A stretch of 64,000 nucleotides of DNA, taken from positions 15,235,001 through 15,299,000 of the forward strand of contig NC_135566.1 of the NCBI RefSeq assembly GCF_964340395.1, in the 5' to 3' direction. The notes beneath the pieces were generated by a model, which was not told where the DNA came from, made no database searches, and worked only from the letters and a program-made list of their open reading frames with translations. Shown piece after piece: positions 1-11,819 of this stretch (positions are counted from its first letter, which is position 1; each line of letters starts with the position of its first letter). A program made the translations under genes and the position numbers. Source of the DNA: Glandiceps talaboti (Eukaryota; Hemichordata; Enteropneusta; Spengelidae).

Positions 1-3000
1 CTTTTGTATTCAATGGAATGTATAGGCAACTGTACAGTTGCATACAAACACACACGTACTAGAAGTGCTGTTTTGTGAACCCTACACACATGACTGACTA
101 GCCATCACCATTTCGCTATTTTAGTTTTATACGGTAGTAGAATTAAAATTCAACAGAACTTTACATTTTCTTTGGATCCGTATGAAACCATTCTTCTGAG
201 GTCAATTCCAAGCTATTCCATGAAATTCCCGCTACACAATTGTGTCAGTTTGATCGCTTATTTGTAGTTGCGGTCTTGCTGTTGGTTACGCTATGCACCA
301 GCCGTGTTAAGTAACATCTACCATTTGGAAAAAAAATATTGACAATTTCTATAGACGGAATGGGGGATGATCCTAGAGTATCGTGAAACGTTTTATGCCA
401 GTGTGAAAGGTTTCGCCGTTTGCTGCAAAATACATGTAAAAGCGATTCTCGAACCCCGAGAATATTTTCTCCTTGTGAAGCAAGAAATATCATAACGAAG
501 TGTATGGAGATACCAAATAGCATTTCGATCCGGGGATTGTCAATAAAATCTACTCTTAGACTAAAATGTTATTACACGCATGATATTAATCCAAGTTTTT
601 GAAAAAATTGTTTATGTACGTGGGTAAAGTGAGTAATTGAAAGAAATAGAAGCAACTGTGGTATTTATCTCAAGTAAGAACTATAATGGCCTTTGGTCTT
701 AGATTATAACCCCTTTGTATATGATACGAGACAAGGCCTAGATGAAGCTATTCGTACATGGCTAAAACTGTTCTTCATTCGAATATAACTAGAAGTAGCG
801 TATGTGACTGCTCTGTGAAAGAAACGTTCATTTTACTTACAGTACTTGTGAACTGAAGAGGGACACTCACTTGGCAATATGCATAGATAAAGTGCTCCTC
901 ACACAGAAACAAATTAGTTGGTAATAATACACCCTTTTGCTTTGAAATAATGTTGTCACTGAATCTGATAACACTCCTGTCCTGTTGTGCAATGTTTGTA
1001 CAAACAGTTGCTAAGCTTTCTTCAAATACTAATAGGTTTTGGATGAAACCTATATAAATACCCAATTTCAGGTGGGTTTTGTAAGTCATTTGATAATGAA
1101 AAATGATAATTGTCAGCAAAGATGTCGGCAAAGCAGGTAATAAAGATACACACTCAATATTCCGTGTTTACATGAAATGTTTCAAGTTAGAATATTGCAC
1201 TCGTAACTTTGGTGATTACGTCAAAACCAATTTCAAAGTAACTAAGTGTCCTGTCAATTGCCGTAACTTATCGAAACAACGACGCCAAATTATGTTATAT
1301 GGTTTAGAACTAATTCAAAACACCTCGGTATTCTTCACACCACGATGAGTAACTGGGTCATGATACCCCCCTCTAATCACCAGACTTATGAACTAATCGT
1401 CGGCTCAGATCGGTTGAGTGCAGGAAATGAAAGTTTTATTGCTATCAAAATATCAGCTATGTAATGACTGGTTTAGCGCTGAGCTGATTGGAATGTCCTT
1501 ACGGATCATAGACTTGAGTCATTCTGATGAATTCAAAAGATAGCTCACAGCAACGCATCAACATTCGAGTGTACGGCACAATTCTGGCTGCAATTTCCAG
1601 ACATCATTTTGTATTGTAGGAAGGAGTAAAGAACTTGATTTCTGGGGAGGGAGGCCTGGGGGATTTTCGAAAAAAAATTGTTGCTGGGTCCAAATCCTCC
1701 AGCCCCCCCCCCCCCCGAAATCAAATGGCTTTCCCCTAAATACAACCTTTATGGGTTATATAGTATGCAGTTAATTTTATTGACCGGGTAAAGATGTAAA
1801 CACACAAATAAACTCAATCCATTATCAACGTACAGGATATATTAAATGCTTTGCAAATACCAACACTCATACCTTTAGGGATAAGAAATAATAAGAATTT
1901 CATAAGGAATCCCCATGACATGGTGACGACGATAAGAACAATATTTTGAGGTTTGATGAGCCTCGCGAGGGGTTCAGTTTGTAGGTATATACTGAAAGTG
2001 AAATTTGCATATATGCCACGAAAACCGTAATAACCTGCGGGGGAGCGACGTGATTATTTGCACTTTTCGAGTATATATTTACAAGCAGATCCCAGAGCGA
2101 GTCTACTCGAATTTCAGTATGGTCTGCTAACCTTTGATAAAATGGTGTGTGTGTGGGGGGGGGGGGGGGGGGGGGGGGGCTGAAATCACAAACTATAGTA
2201 AGCAAGCAGTGCGTTATTTGGACGATTCCATTTTATAGCAGGGTAACTGCTTTTTGAATTTCGCTATACTGACTAACAGAAAGTTTCTTTACATATCCTG
2301 CTTGATTTTTCGTTCGTATCATTTTTTAACAAGTATGATTTTGACATAAAAATAAGGATTTACTATTCAATTTATGTATTCCTACACGATAAAAACCGCG
2401 TACATTTCCTATATATGCGCTACACATGGCTATTTATTTACGTGTCGAATATTGTGAGGCTCGCATAATTTTGCATTTGGTTCCTACAAATGTGAATTAA
2501 TTTGGTTAACGTCTTTGAGACTGGACAACATAAAGTCATTGTTTAAACTACCTATAGCACCGTCACGTTGAGACTGCTCTCTTTCAAGAGTAAAATGCGA
2601 CAGCTGTCATCAAGTCGGACTTCATCAGCAGACTGAAATAATTACTGTGCACTAAAACAAAAGTGTTAATTACTAGTTTGAGAATTTACACTGTATTGTC
2701 CATGTATTAACTGTTTCTTTGTACTCCTGCCAACTAAACAATGTGACCGTCAAGGAACGTCGAATAATTATGTAAAGGTGGGATATATAATTAACACCAT
2801 ACACAGTTGGTGCCATTGTCCAATTGCCTATCTAATAAAGCTTTCCCCTTTAATCACAACAGATTTTCTTCAGGCTGTCAAAAGAGGGCGCTATATGCAT
2901 GCATTCATGCTTCAAGTCGTTGATTTATACCCTTTTCCAGCATCAATTCCGGGACAAAAATTCGAGACATCTCACGTCTTCATGCTCATTTTTAGTTTTC

Positions 3001-4572
3001 AGCACAAGTAATCACATCAATCTCAGATATAAGTTGGTTCCTTCCGTTTAATCCATTGCCATTTACATTATATACTAATCTGATGGTTTCGTAATATACT
3101 ATAGAGACTGATATCACCGTAAGTACATCATTCTTGTAGGAACACTTGTTCATATATAAATGCTTCAGATATCTAATACCTGGACTATGAATCTGTACAT
3201 GGTAAAATTGCTATGAACAATATCAATGTTTGTAGGAACTTGATCCATTTTTAAGGCAAATTTTGGCCACCTGTGTATGTGGGTTTTTTTTTTTTTAAAT
3301 GTGATACAGATGTAAATTGATGTCTCCCGTGAGGAAAGAGAGTATTTTGTTTCTTGTGCCCATGCCTGTACAAGAAATCATGATAAGTGCATTGAAAATT
3401 GCGAAGGAGTGCTCTTAAAATTAAAGGGTCAATTTTATAATATAATTACATATACATCAACATTAATCGTTTACTATGTAAGTCACAGCTATCATATCTA
3501 TAGGACATATGTGTCATATCTTAAATATATTCTGTTCATAATAGAACAATAGAATTGATGACGTATAAATAACTATAAAAACAATTAATTATGCAAATGA
3601 CTCATTAATGTGTGTTGAATTTTACCTATTTCATTTCATTTCATTTGAGCATTCAGGTTTTGAGATATATAGACACACACGAATGCACACAGGCAAACGA
3701 CATAGGTAAAGCCATCCAAACGTACCGAAGCACGTTTCTAAGACTGAAATTCAATAGGGGCTAGCAAATAACGATTGGGCCATGAGCCATATATTTTGTT
3801 AATTAGAAAAGTTGCTAAAAAAGAAGTTTTCAAAAGGAAACAAGACTGGATCGTGCTTGTTTTCTGTCAAAACTAAATATCAACTCGAACAAAACAGCCG
3901 GGCACATAGAACCGATATTTTTGTGCCTTGGGTAAGCATTATTCATCGCATCGACAGCCAGCACTTATAGTCACTGTAAAACCACTTGCAGTCGTTCAAA
4001 AGTGGCTTGAATGTTCGTAACCATGGAGATTCGGTTACGGTAGTATAAAGGCTTGTTATATAAAGTGCATAGGACCTTTAAAAACACGATCCAAGAGAGA
4101 CATCACAAACATTACCTGGTCAAATGTTGGAACACGTAATCTGTGAGTTGATGTCTATCTGTCTAATTAAATGTGTCATCACCTGAAGTGGTAAATTTAT
4201 AGTTGTCTCTGATTACAGGAAAGGTAAAGGAACATGGTGTTCATTTACTGACAAAAAATGTTAAGTGGTTGATAGGCCTCTAAATCCTTTAAAAGATTTC
4301 TTTGCAATATAAATAACTGTCAGCATTCCTTTAATGTCGGTGTATAACCAGACATACAGTGTCTTGGTTACCACATAAAGTGCGCTCTGGTTCATCCAAT
4401 ATAATTATAATATCAACCCTATTACATGGTTTTCATCAGAAGATAACATAATAAAAGTTTCCTTTTACACTCATGTTGAAGGTTTGACATTTGCAGTGAG
4501 ACACAGTGATTATATTTCCAGTGTGTTTCGCTATTACACTGGTTGCAACTGACAGTTTCATTACTCATGCTA
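1..4572. other. Non-coding AT-rich region, few recognisable features
   Basis: No convincing gene. I see a C-run with GGCCTGGGGG nearby (1626-1718), a G-run (about 2157-2180) and a CTGATGA-hairpin signature on the minus strand (about 2590-2640). The short open frames have no family pattern or codon logic that I can recognise. Confidence 0.6.
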
Positions 4573-4665
4573 TGGCCAATAAAAAAAAACAGCGCGTTTC
4601 CGATATAACCCGACCTACCTTAGCTCAAGCCGCCAACCCTAACTATTTTTTACATGCAAAAAAGG
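4573..4665 (+). mobile_element. Fragment of AGGCC-type TIR element (end only)
   Basis: It begins GGCCAATAAAAAAAAACAG followed by GCGTTTCCGATATAACCC. The same end is seen at 50431 and, more diverged, at 4988 and 9194. I could not find the matching opposite end. Confidence 0.5.
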
Positions 4666-4987
4666 AAAAATTATGACAATTCACTTGTATTTCTTTGTAG
4701 ATTTTCTTGCCAGGGTATCTTTGGTTACTTTTGAAAAATTACATTCCAGAGAGGAACGAATTCATTTCAGCCTATAACAGCACAATCTATTTAGTGGTCT
4801 GAGATGGCGTGAAGTTTTCGATACAACTCTGGTATAGGCAAGGTCTTGCTCGACAGTTTCACATTGCAATTGTTTTATGCAGTAGGAATACCGTCGATAC
4901 GTCATAGAACGTTGTGAAAAGGCAAAATGAAATGTACAACATACAAGCGAGAAATTCAAACGGCCAAACAGGGTTCATTGGAACGGT

Positions 4988-5385
4988 AAGGCGTAAAAAA
5001 AATTGTGTGGTTCCGATTACATTCAATTTTAGAATATGTGGGGTAGGTAGATTTTTTATTTTATTTTATATTTTTTCATGTGTGTGTGTCTAGTTCAGGT
5101 TTTCCATTGTTTTCCAAATGGTCTCTGTGTTGTTTATTTCTTTCTATCTATCAGTGTTTATTTCTTTCTATCAGATGTACAGCCATTACAGATTGGAAGA
5201 ATAGTTTCATATTATATGTTTAAGTTGATGTTAGTTTTCCGCACACATTATTTCTTGCGAGACTTCACGATTTTCGCGATTTTATTATTATTTTCTCTCG
5301 AACACGTAAAAATGTTTAGGGTCGGCGTGAAAAACTAGGTGGGGTAGGGTAACCGGAACCAAACAACTTTCTTTAATTTGGCCTA
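4988..5385 (+). mobile_element. MITE-like element with AGGCC-type terminal inverted repeats, copy 1
   Basis: The left end is AAGGCGTAAAAAAAATTGTG, followed by GGTTCCGATTAC. The right end is GGTAACCGGAACCAAAC…AATTTGGCCTAA. Reverse-complementing the right end gives TTAGGCCAAATTAAAG…GGTTCCGGTTACC, so the two ends are inverted repeats. The interior is shared almost along its full length with the copy at 10776-11157 (for example TCTCTGTGTTGTT and GGCGTGAAAAACTA). No transposase is encoded, so it is non-autonomous. Confidence 0.8.
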
Positions 5386-5470
5386 AGTTAGAAACAAATT
5401 CGACTTTTCGATCCGCCTACTACAGTAACGACCCTTGATCACGCAATGAGTAAATTTATCCCATAGTTAA

Positions 5471-5770
5471 AGGAGAGCACCACTCCTGGAAATAAAGATA
5501 TTTCATAAACTTTTACTGGAGAGTCATTTCCTGAAGGAAGCAGTAAAACAAAATCATGAATATTCAGTGTGCATCTTACGAATAATAATCATGCCTGCTA
5601 AGACCCATCATGGGATGGTGTATCCCGAAAAGAACAATTGGGGTTTAAAAGAGTTTCAATTTAGCATTTCTTGGCAACAGTGCAAAAATTATGTGATGTG
5701 ACATAACGAAAAGACTCTCCAGAACCGAACGATTATGGAAATACCTTTATTTCCTAGAGTGGTGTTCCCA
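5471..5770 (+). mobile_element. 300-bp TIR element flanked by TTAA
   Basis: The left end AGGAGAGCACCACTCCTGG then AAATAAAGATATTTCATAA is the inverted match of the right end (TTATGGAAATACCTTTATTT then CCTAGAGTGGTGTTCCC). TTAA directly flanks both sides (5467-5470 and 5771-5774). That target is typical of piggyBac-type elements. No transposase frame is present, so it would be non-autonomous. A related end lies at about 8700-8770. Confidence 0.8.
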
Positions 5771-5845
5771 TTAATGTAATGTTATATTGATATCCTTGCA
5801 CATGTAACAAAGTGGTCAGCTGTAACTATGGAATTTGCCACTCTG

Positions 5846-5905
5846 ATGAGGATCGTCGACAAGACAGATCGACAGCTCAATGCTTAAACTAAATTGAACT
5901 GCTCG
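5846..5905 (+). other. CTGATGA-hairpin retroelement signature
   Basis: CTGATGAGGATCGTCGACAA then ACAGATCGACAGCTC has a GTCGA/TCGAC stem after CTGATGA. It resembles the hammerhead-type signature of Penelope-like and related retroelements but lacks the GAAA, so it would be decayed. Confidence 0.35.
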
Positions 5906-6364
5906 TGTGTGATAACCTTTGTAAATCATATGTAACGTGTGTTGATGTTTGCAATATATATGTATTTACTTTCTATGTTCGTGTCAACTAATATTTTTGA
6001 GCACTAGGCTATCGGCGTTTGTAATGCTAGATAAACTCAAGAACTTGCACGCGATATCCACATATCATAAACTACAATGTATATTGCCAAAAGGTATCTA
6101 ATCGTATTACAGTAAAGTGAATGTTTACAATACATTGAACGTGCTTGTTTAATTCTCCCGATCACGAAAAAAAATATTAACAGATGGAGTTGCGTGTACA
6201 CCCACCGGACATAGTAAACCTGCACTAGCTTCAACTCAACTGGGGTTGTTGGTCATTTTTCGATCGGCCAACCAAAACTATAAACGGCAAATTCATAGAA
6301 TACCAAATCATTAGACACTGTACATGTCAATTAGATGTCCATTTTATCTATATACAAATGTAGT

Positions 6365-6482
6365 AATAAGTTGAAATTGTGATTCATTGGGGCGCTGAAT
6401 TTTAGGTGCGGACCTAATACTCAATTTGATTGATACATTACACCGTACTGTATGTATTGCTACACAAATGTGTTTACCAACG
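6365..6482 (+). repeat. Hairpin-bearing dispersed repeat, copy 1
   Basis: It shares GCTGAATTTTAGGTGCGGAC, AATTTGATTGATA and GCTACACAAATGTGTT with copies at 19636-19760 (minus) and 41680-41790 (plus). A foldback with a GCGG-type loop sits at the centre. The (TA)n tract at 6532 follows. Confidence 0.65.
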
Positions 6483-6529
6483 GGGGATTCATTTCTCAAA
6501 TCTCACGGTGAACACTATTATCAGTAAGT

Positions 6530-6531
<2 letters not shown>

Positions 6532-6624
<93 letters not shown>
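6532..6624. repeat. (TA)n microsatellite
   Basis: Pure TA dinucleotide run of about 93 bases. It is responsible for spurious open frames on both strands. Confidence 0.98.
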
Positions 6625-6626
<2 letters not shown>

Positions 6627-7005
6627 AACAGTTTTAAAAAACGCACTATTTGCCGTTAGAGCAGCTTTAAAATGTATACATTTCATATGTACTAGCATTT
6701 GCTGAAACTCTGACAGCTAACACAATGTTGTCTGAAGTTGGAATGATAGATTAATTGGCATTAAAGTATGTTTGCCTAACATGATATATGTTCAAATAGA
6801 GTACAGTGTAAATGATAACTGAGTAGTCAATATGTTCTTCGAAAGCACTGAAGATCAAAATCAATGTTTGCATCTCGGTTTCTCAGCTGATCGATAGATC
6901 TTGTCGACTACCTACTTGTAGGATGTAAGATTTCAACTCTCCAATTTCTTTACACAAGTACGTACATTTATCTGAGTGTATGCATGTATGTCTGTCTGTA
7001 TATAT

Positions 7006-7060
7006 GTACGTATGTATGTATGTATGTATGTATGTATGTATGTATGTATGTATGTATGTC

Positions 7061-7093
<33 letters not shown>

Positions 7094-7117
7094 ATGTATG
7101 TATGTATGTATGTATGT
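7006..7117. repeat. (TATG)n microsatellite with internal (TG)n
   Basis: TATG tetranucleotide repeats interrupted by CTG then a TG run near 7060-7078. Apparent Cys/Tyr/Val/Met-rich frames here are artefacts. Confidence 0.97.
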
Positions 7118-7424
7118 CCTCACGTTCACCTAACCTGCCAGCCGTCGTTCGTTTCTAACATCCACCAGAAGAGAATCATTGTTTTGATATCTCTCGGGCA
7201 ACACCGTCTGGATATGCTTTGATCTGATGTAAGCACGTTCTGCTACCTACCCTTAAGCATTTCTTGCAATGCATGATGGTAATGTTTTGGCTCAGATAGA
7301 AACTTTGATGTCCATATGAAAGGAAGAACGCCACCCCGTGTCAAAACATTGAAAGTGTTCTATAGCTATTGAAAAGCTGATAGTTGTATGACATATGCTA
7401 AAACATGGGCTTGGCAGTTGAGCT

Positions 7425-7870
7425 GACCTTTTAGGCTTCAGGCTGGTCCATTGGGCTGGGCGCTTGAATTCAATACCAGATTTAAACTGAATGCCTCCCG
7501 TAAGGGCAAAATCCTAGATTTTTGGGCATACACACATTGTTGGAATGCAAAATTCTAAACTATAGCTATTATATATGATGTACCACTTAATTGGAAAATT
7601 AATGATATGAAACTAAAAGAAATGTGAAGCTTGCATAGTTAGCATATTACCTAATTATTTTTTTAAAGCATCGATTATGCAAATTTAACTATATAGATTA
7701 TAAGTTACAACATCAAACTTTAAATGGCACATGCACTTCTTTACCAGTCAGTTTAAATCTGGTATTGACTATTTCAATTTCATTTTTCAAGATCCCAGTC
7801 AAAGAACACAGCCCAATGGTCAAGCCAGGCTTTACTATATGCCCAATAATAAGAAGTACATTTTCATATC
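7425..7870. repeat. Inverted-repeat (foldback) element with arms at 7425-7490 and 7744-7850
   Basis: The left arm contains TCAATACCAGATTTAAACTG; the right arm contains CAGTTTAAATCTGGTATTGA, its exact reverse complement. Moving outwards, CCATTGGGCTGG (left) faces CAGCCCAATGG (right), and GGCTTCAGGCTGG faces CAAGCCAGGCTT. The right arm carries about 35 extra bases. It may be a foldback transposon or an old inverted duplication. Confidence 0.7.
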
Positions 7871-8140
7871 TAATACACCTGGGTTTGCATCACTACTAGC
7901 AGCAGCCATCAAGCTCCAACTTTTACCATTCCATGGTGGTTATATAGCACAATGACTGCCTTATTACAAGAACAGAACACATGAGAAGAATCCACTGTAT
8001 CAAATACTTAATACGGACAACTAAAAACCAAACAAGAACACACATTTACACAAACACACAGAATATATACATATATACAGCTTTATAATTTAGACTACCT
8101 TAATGCTGGCGATGTTTGCCAATACTTTATACTTCTCTTC

Positions 8141-8420
8141 GTCTCTTCCCTACTGTTTCAACCACGGTTTCAATTCCAGTTATACTCCTCTCCCTCTCAA
8201 AACAATGGTTTCAACCATGGTTTCAATTCAAGTTACTCTCCTCTAGCTCTCGAAACAATGGTTTCAAGAATGGTCTCATTTCGGTTAACAGGACACTTTC
8301 CAGTCAACAGAAATGAAAGTATCTGCAAACTTGTTAACTATCAATGAAACTGTCCCCAATCTTTTTAATCATGATGAAACTGTCCTCAATCTTGTGTATT
8401 ATCATAAAGACTCCAGTGAA
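8141..8420. repeat. Short degenerate tandem repeats
   Basis: Two copies of a roughly 53-base unit (GGTTTCAATTC.AGTT.ACTC with GGTTTCAACCATG) occupy about 8160-8275. A second pair of about 38 bases (ATGAAACTGTCC.CAATCTT) occupies about 8345-8400. The apparent open frame over it has no recognisable product. Confidence 0.6.
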
Positions 8421-8696
8421 CTTGTATTCACAATGCTGCCATTCTTGAGACCCTCTTTTTAGTTGTGTACCTATTCTTCATTACTATGTGCTGTTCTTGA
8501 AGTCAGTACTAGCTCTCCTTAGACCAAACCTTTGACCACCATGCTACGAAGCAATTTGTGAAAATTTGGATGTCGGTTTCATTTTGTTCATTAACATGAT
8601 AGGGAGTAACTGTACAGGGATTGCATGATAATAATGACATGCTGTGGTCCTAAAGAACTTGTTGACACCATACTACAGATCTTTGTCAGTTTAATG

Positions 8697-8775
8697 GATT
8701 TAGAGAGAGAGGAACACCACTCCAGGAAATAGAGACATCTTCACAAAACATGGGTTTTGGAGAGACATTTCATGC
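8697..8775 (+). mobile_element. One end of a TTAA-type TIR element
   Basis: GAGAGAGGAACACCACTCC then AGGAAATAGAGACATCTTC and TTTTGGAGAGACATTTC match the left end of the element at 5471-5770. I could not place a convincing right end; the stretch to about 8960 may be a degraded copy. Confidence 0.5.
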
Positions 8776-9193
8776 TTTTACATCACCTAGTAATTATTTG
8801 TGATTTCAGAGAAACTGATCTTGTGCATTTATAGACTATCTTTGTTATGGGCTATTGCATCATGGGAGATATAGTAGAAATACATTTTCAATGGTTGAAC
8901 ATTAAATATTCATGAATTCATACTAAAATGCTATTCCCCTTTACGAGGACACTTTCGGGGAAAACGTCTGTTATTTTGTTCAAGGCAAGCGTAGCATAAC
9001 TATCAGTTAAGGTGACAATGTTCTCAATTCCAGTTTAACTGGATAGTGTTAATACAGAATTTTGGGGGTAAACGTCAGTTATCATAACAATAGCAGATGT
9101 TTGCCCCAAAGTGTCCTGCTACAGGGCCATACTATAACTACCATTTATCAACATCAATATTGTAATAAGGTTTGTCTATCAATGATATATGCT

Positions 9194-9482
9194 TAGGCAA
9201 AAAAAATGTGTGTTTCCGGATTCCGGTAACATGGCCTCAGAAAATAGAGTAGATAGGTCGGGATTTTGTTATTTTATCTTTTTAACTGTTTTAATTTTTG
9301 AAAAAAATATTGCTTCAACCCCACAATAGCTGGGGAAAGAAAACAGATGTGCATGAAGGTCGAGAAGACAAAGAATTTCTTTTATTTCTTTGTTTTAGAT
9401 GTTTACAAAAAGTTTAGAGTTGGAGGCTTTAACTAGGGTCGGTCAGGTTATCGGAAACAAACATTTTTTTTTATTTGGCCTT
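9194..9482 (+). mobile_element. MITE-like element with AGGCC-type terminal inverted repeats, shorter variant
   Basis: The left end is TAGGCAAAAAAAATGTGTG then TTTCCGGATTCCGGTAAC. The right end is GGTTATCGGAAACAAAC…TTATTTGGCCTT. The ends are inverted repeats of each other, while the interior differs from the 400-bp copies and is shorter (about 290 bp). Confidence 0.75.
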
Positions 9483-10333
9483 GTGATGCTTAACATTGAA
9501 GGGTAACACATGGCCCAGTTGCTATGCCCACATGGTACATCTTTTAGTAATTATAAACTCAGGGAATACCTCTGAAATTTAACATTCAAACTATTAGTGT
9601 TTGTTTGGAATATCCAACACGAACTTGACCCCATATCATTTGTGGTAACTTGTGTCTTCAACGATGCCTTCTTCTCATTCATCACCAAGTTATACGGCAT
9701 AAAGTTGTAATATATAGCTTAGAATGGCACTCTCGTTTTAAACTTTACTTTTTTGGTAAAGTTTGGGTAAATTTTCTTCTACATGAAATGGTATGATTCA
9801 AGTTGGTTATGTGGCTCATAAAAAGACAAATACGTTAACCGTGTTATTGGACAGGCACCCATAACAAAGCAATACAAACCTACTATAATTTGTAGCAATT
9901 TGCCACGTGACAAGATCATAACAAAATAGCAAAGTACGTCATTGATGGTATGACTAGCAACATACAAATGAACACTGCCTGGTGCTGTATCATAAAACGG
10001 CACAAAAAAACACTAAAATCAAAGAAAAGAAAAGAAATTTGAACAGAACAAACCGGGTGACGTTCGCCTGTTATAAAGGCCCAAATGATGAATAATTGGA
10101 GCACCATATACTTACCTCTAAATTTCCCGCCTCTATGTCATTATCGATTTGCACAGGTGAAGTGGTTTCATTTATGACGAGTCCCTACAAATCTGTAAAA
10201 ATGTCGGCCGATACATCAACCTAGTAATTGGAAACAGACTGCTTTCAACCCTCTTCATCGCCATAACGGAAATAGAAAGTTCAGGCTACAAGGAGCTAGT
10301 GAAAAGACACCATCAGCTGTGGTCTGTGGTCAC

Positions 10334-10410
10334 CTATACTCTCGCCGTTGAGGGCATAACCCCTTTCTCGCTCGCGGGTTATGCCCTCAAAGGCGAGAGT
10401 ATGGGTAACC
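10334..10410. repeat. Long hairpin (foldback), about 28-bp arms
   Basis: The left arm TATACTCTCGCC.TTGAGGGCATAACCC is matched by GGGTTATGCCCTCAA.GGCGAGAGTAT on the right, with only one or two mismatches and a loop of about 13 bases (CTTTCTCGCTCGC). Weaker pairing (GTCACC/GGTAAC) extends further out. It is GC-richer than its surroundings. Confidence 0.9.
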
Positions 10411-10775
10411 GAGACTACATCACCTGGTGCGGCAGCGAGGGTCCAAACTGCAATGGCCATAGTTCGACATTGACAACAAATACAACCGCATAAATGAAGC
10501 CAGCAGGTGACAAAAGTGGTGTTTCAAAACCAACCTTTGGTAATGTTATATGGCCCGGACAGGACATGTCTCCCTCACATAACCTTACATATTTATGGAT
10601 AATTTTATAAACGATCAAACATTTCAAGGTAGTGGAACATCACGATGCTGACGACTACCAGTCTGGCCATGGAGTATTCTAATAAATCGACAACAAATTA
10701 ACAAACACTCCTGAATGAATATCACAGCAAGCTAACAATAATTCAGTCCCATTTCAAACAACTGAGGTTAAATCT

Positions 10776-11157
10776 AGACCTAACAAAAAAAATTGTGAGG
10801 TTTCGATTACGCTCACTTTTAGAATAGGTGAGGCAGGTAGATTAAAAAAAATTTATAGTTGTTTTTTTCATATGTGAGTGTCTATTTCAGGTAGTTATGT
10901 TTTCCGTTGTTTTACATATGGTCTCTGTGTTGTTGGTTTCATCTCATCAGATGCACATCCATAACAGATTAGAAGAACAGTTTTATATTGTCTTTTTAAG
11001 CTGATGTTAGTTTACGCCTCCACTAATAAGCTTATTTCTTGCGAAACTTCACAATTTTCGCGATTTCATTATTTGTTTTCTTGAATACGTAAAACAAAGT
11101 TTGGGATCGGCGTGAAAAACTATGTAACCAGAACCAAACATTTTTTCTTTTAGGCCT
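10776..11157 (+). mobile_element. MITE-like element with AGGCC-type terminal inverted repeats, copy 2
   Basis: Same family and orientation as 4988-5385. The left end is AGACCTAACAAAAAAAATTG and the right end GTAACCAGAACCAAACA…TTTTAGGCC. Internal shared words include ATGGTCTCTGTGTTGTT, AGCTGATGTTAGTTT, TTTATTCTTGCGA-like and GATCGGCGTGAAAAAC. Confidence 0.8.
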
Positions 11158-11785
11158 TACTATTCAGCAATCAACCAATCATTACATCTCTTACTCACTT
11201 TCAGATGTATCCCCTCAGTCAGGTGCTCTACATCAGAACAATATACATACATTGCCCCATCTCCCATATATGGTTGGCTTAACTGGTCCCATACATCAAT
11301 TCTATGCAAGTTACGCAATTGTTTATATGCATAGGGTATTCCCAATTATGTAGCACTTGGCACAGCATGTTGGAAGTGCAGAAACATGTATGGTTTGATA
11401 ATAACCGTTACAGTTTTATGGCCTCTTTACATGTATATGAAATGCCAGGGGAACTAGCAATTCATCTGTGGATTTGATCTATTGTGTAAAGTGGCCATAA
11501 ATCCGTTCTTATTAAATGACGGAATGTAATACTTGTCTCTTTGTATTTCTAACATGCTGTGCCAAGTGTTATTAATCCATTTCACTTTTTTTTTACTTTC
11601 CCTAGGCCTGTTTGTAATGTATTCCGCTCGTAAAAGCTTGCCTCTCGCTCTTTATACTTGTGTTCCATGATCCAATTGCAAGTTCCTACAAAATTGAATA
11701 TCTCTTAATGAAGATCTCTTATGGCTGAATACAAAGACAACATAATGTATGGTTACCATCAATACGGTTGGCCCATCGGATTATG

Positions 11786-11819
11786 TTCATTCATTCATTC
11801 ATTCATTCATTCATTCATT
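11786..11819. repeat. (ATTC)n microsatellite
   Basis: About eight tandem TCAT/ATTC units. Confidence 0.95.

Noticed and set aside
775-1131. 118-codon open frame on the minus strand
   Set aside because: No recognisable motif, and no splice or codon pattern like the real exons; probably chance.
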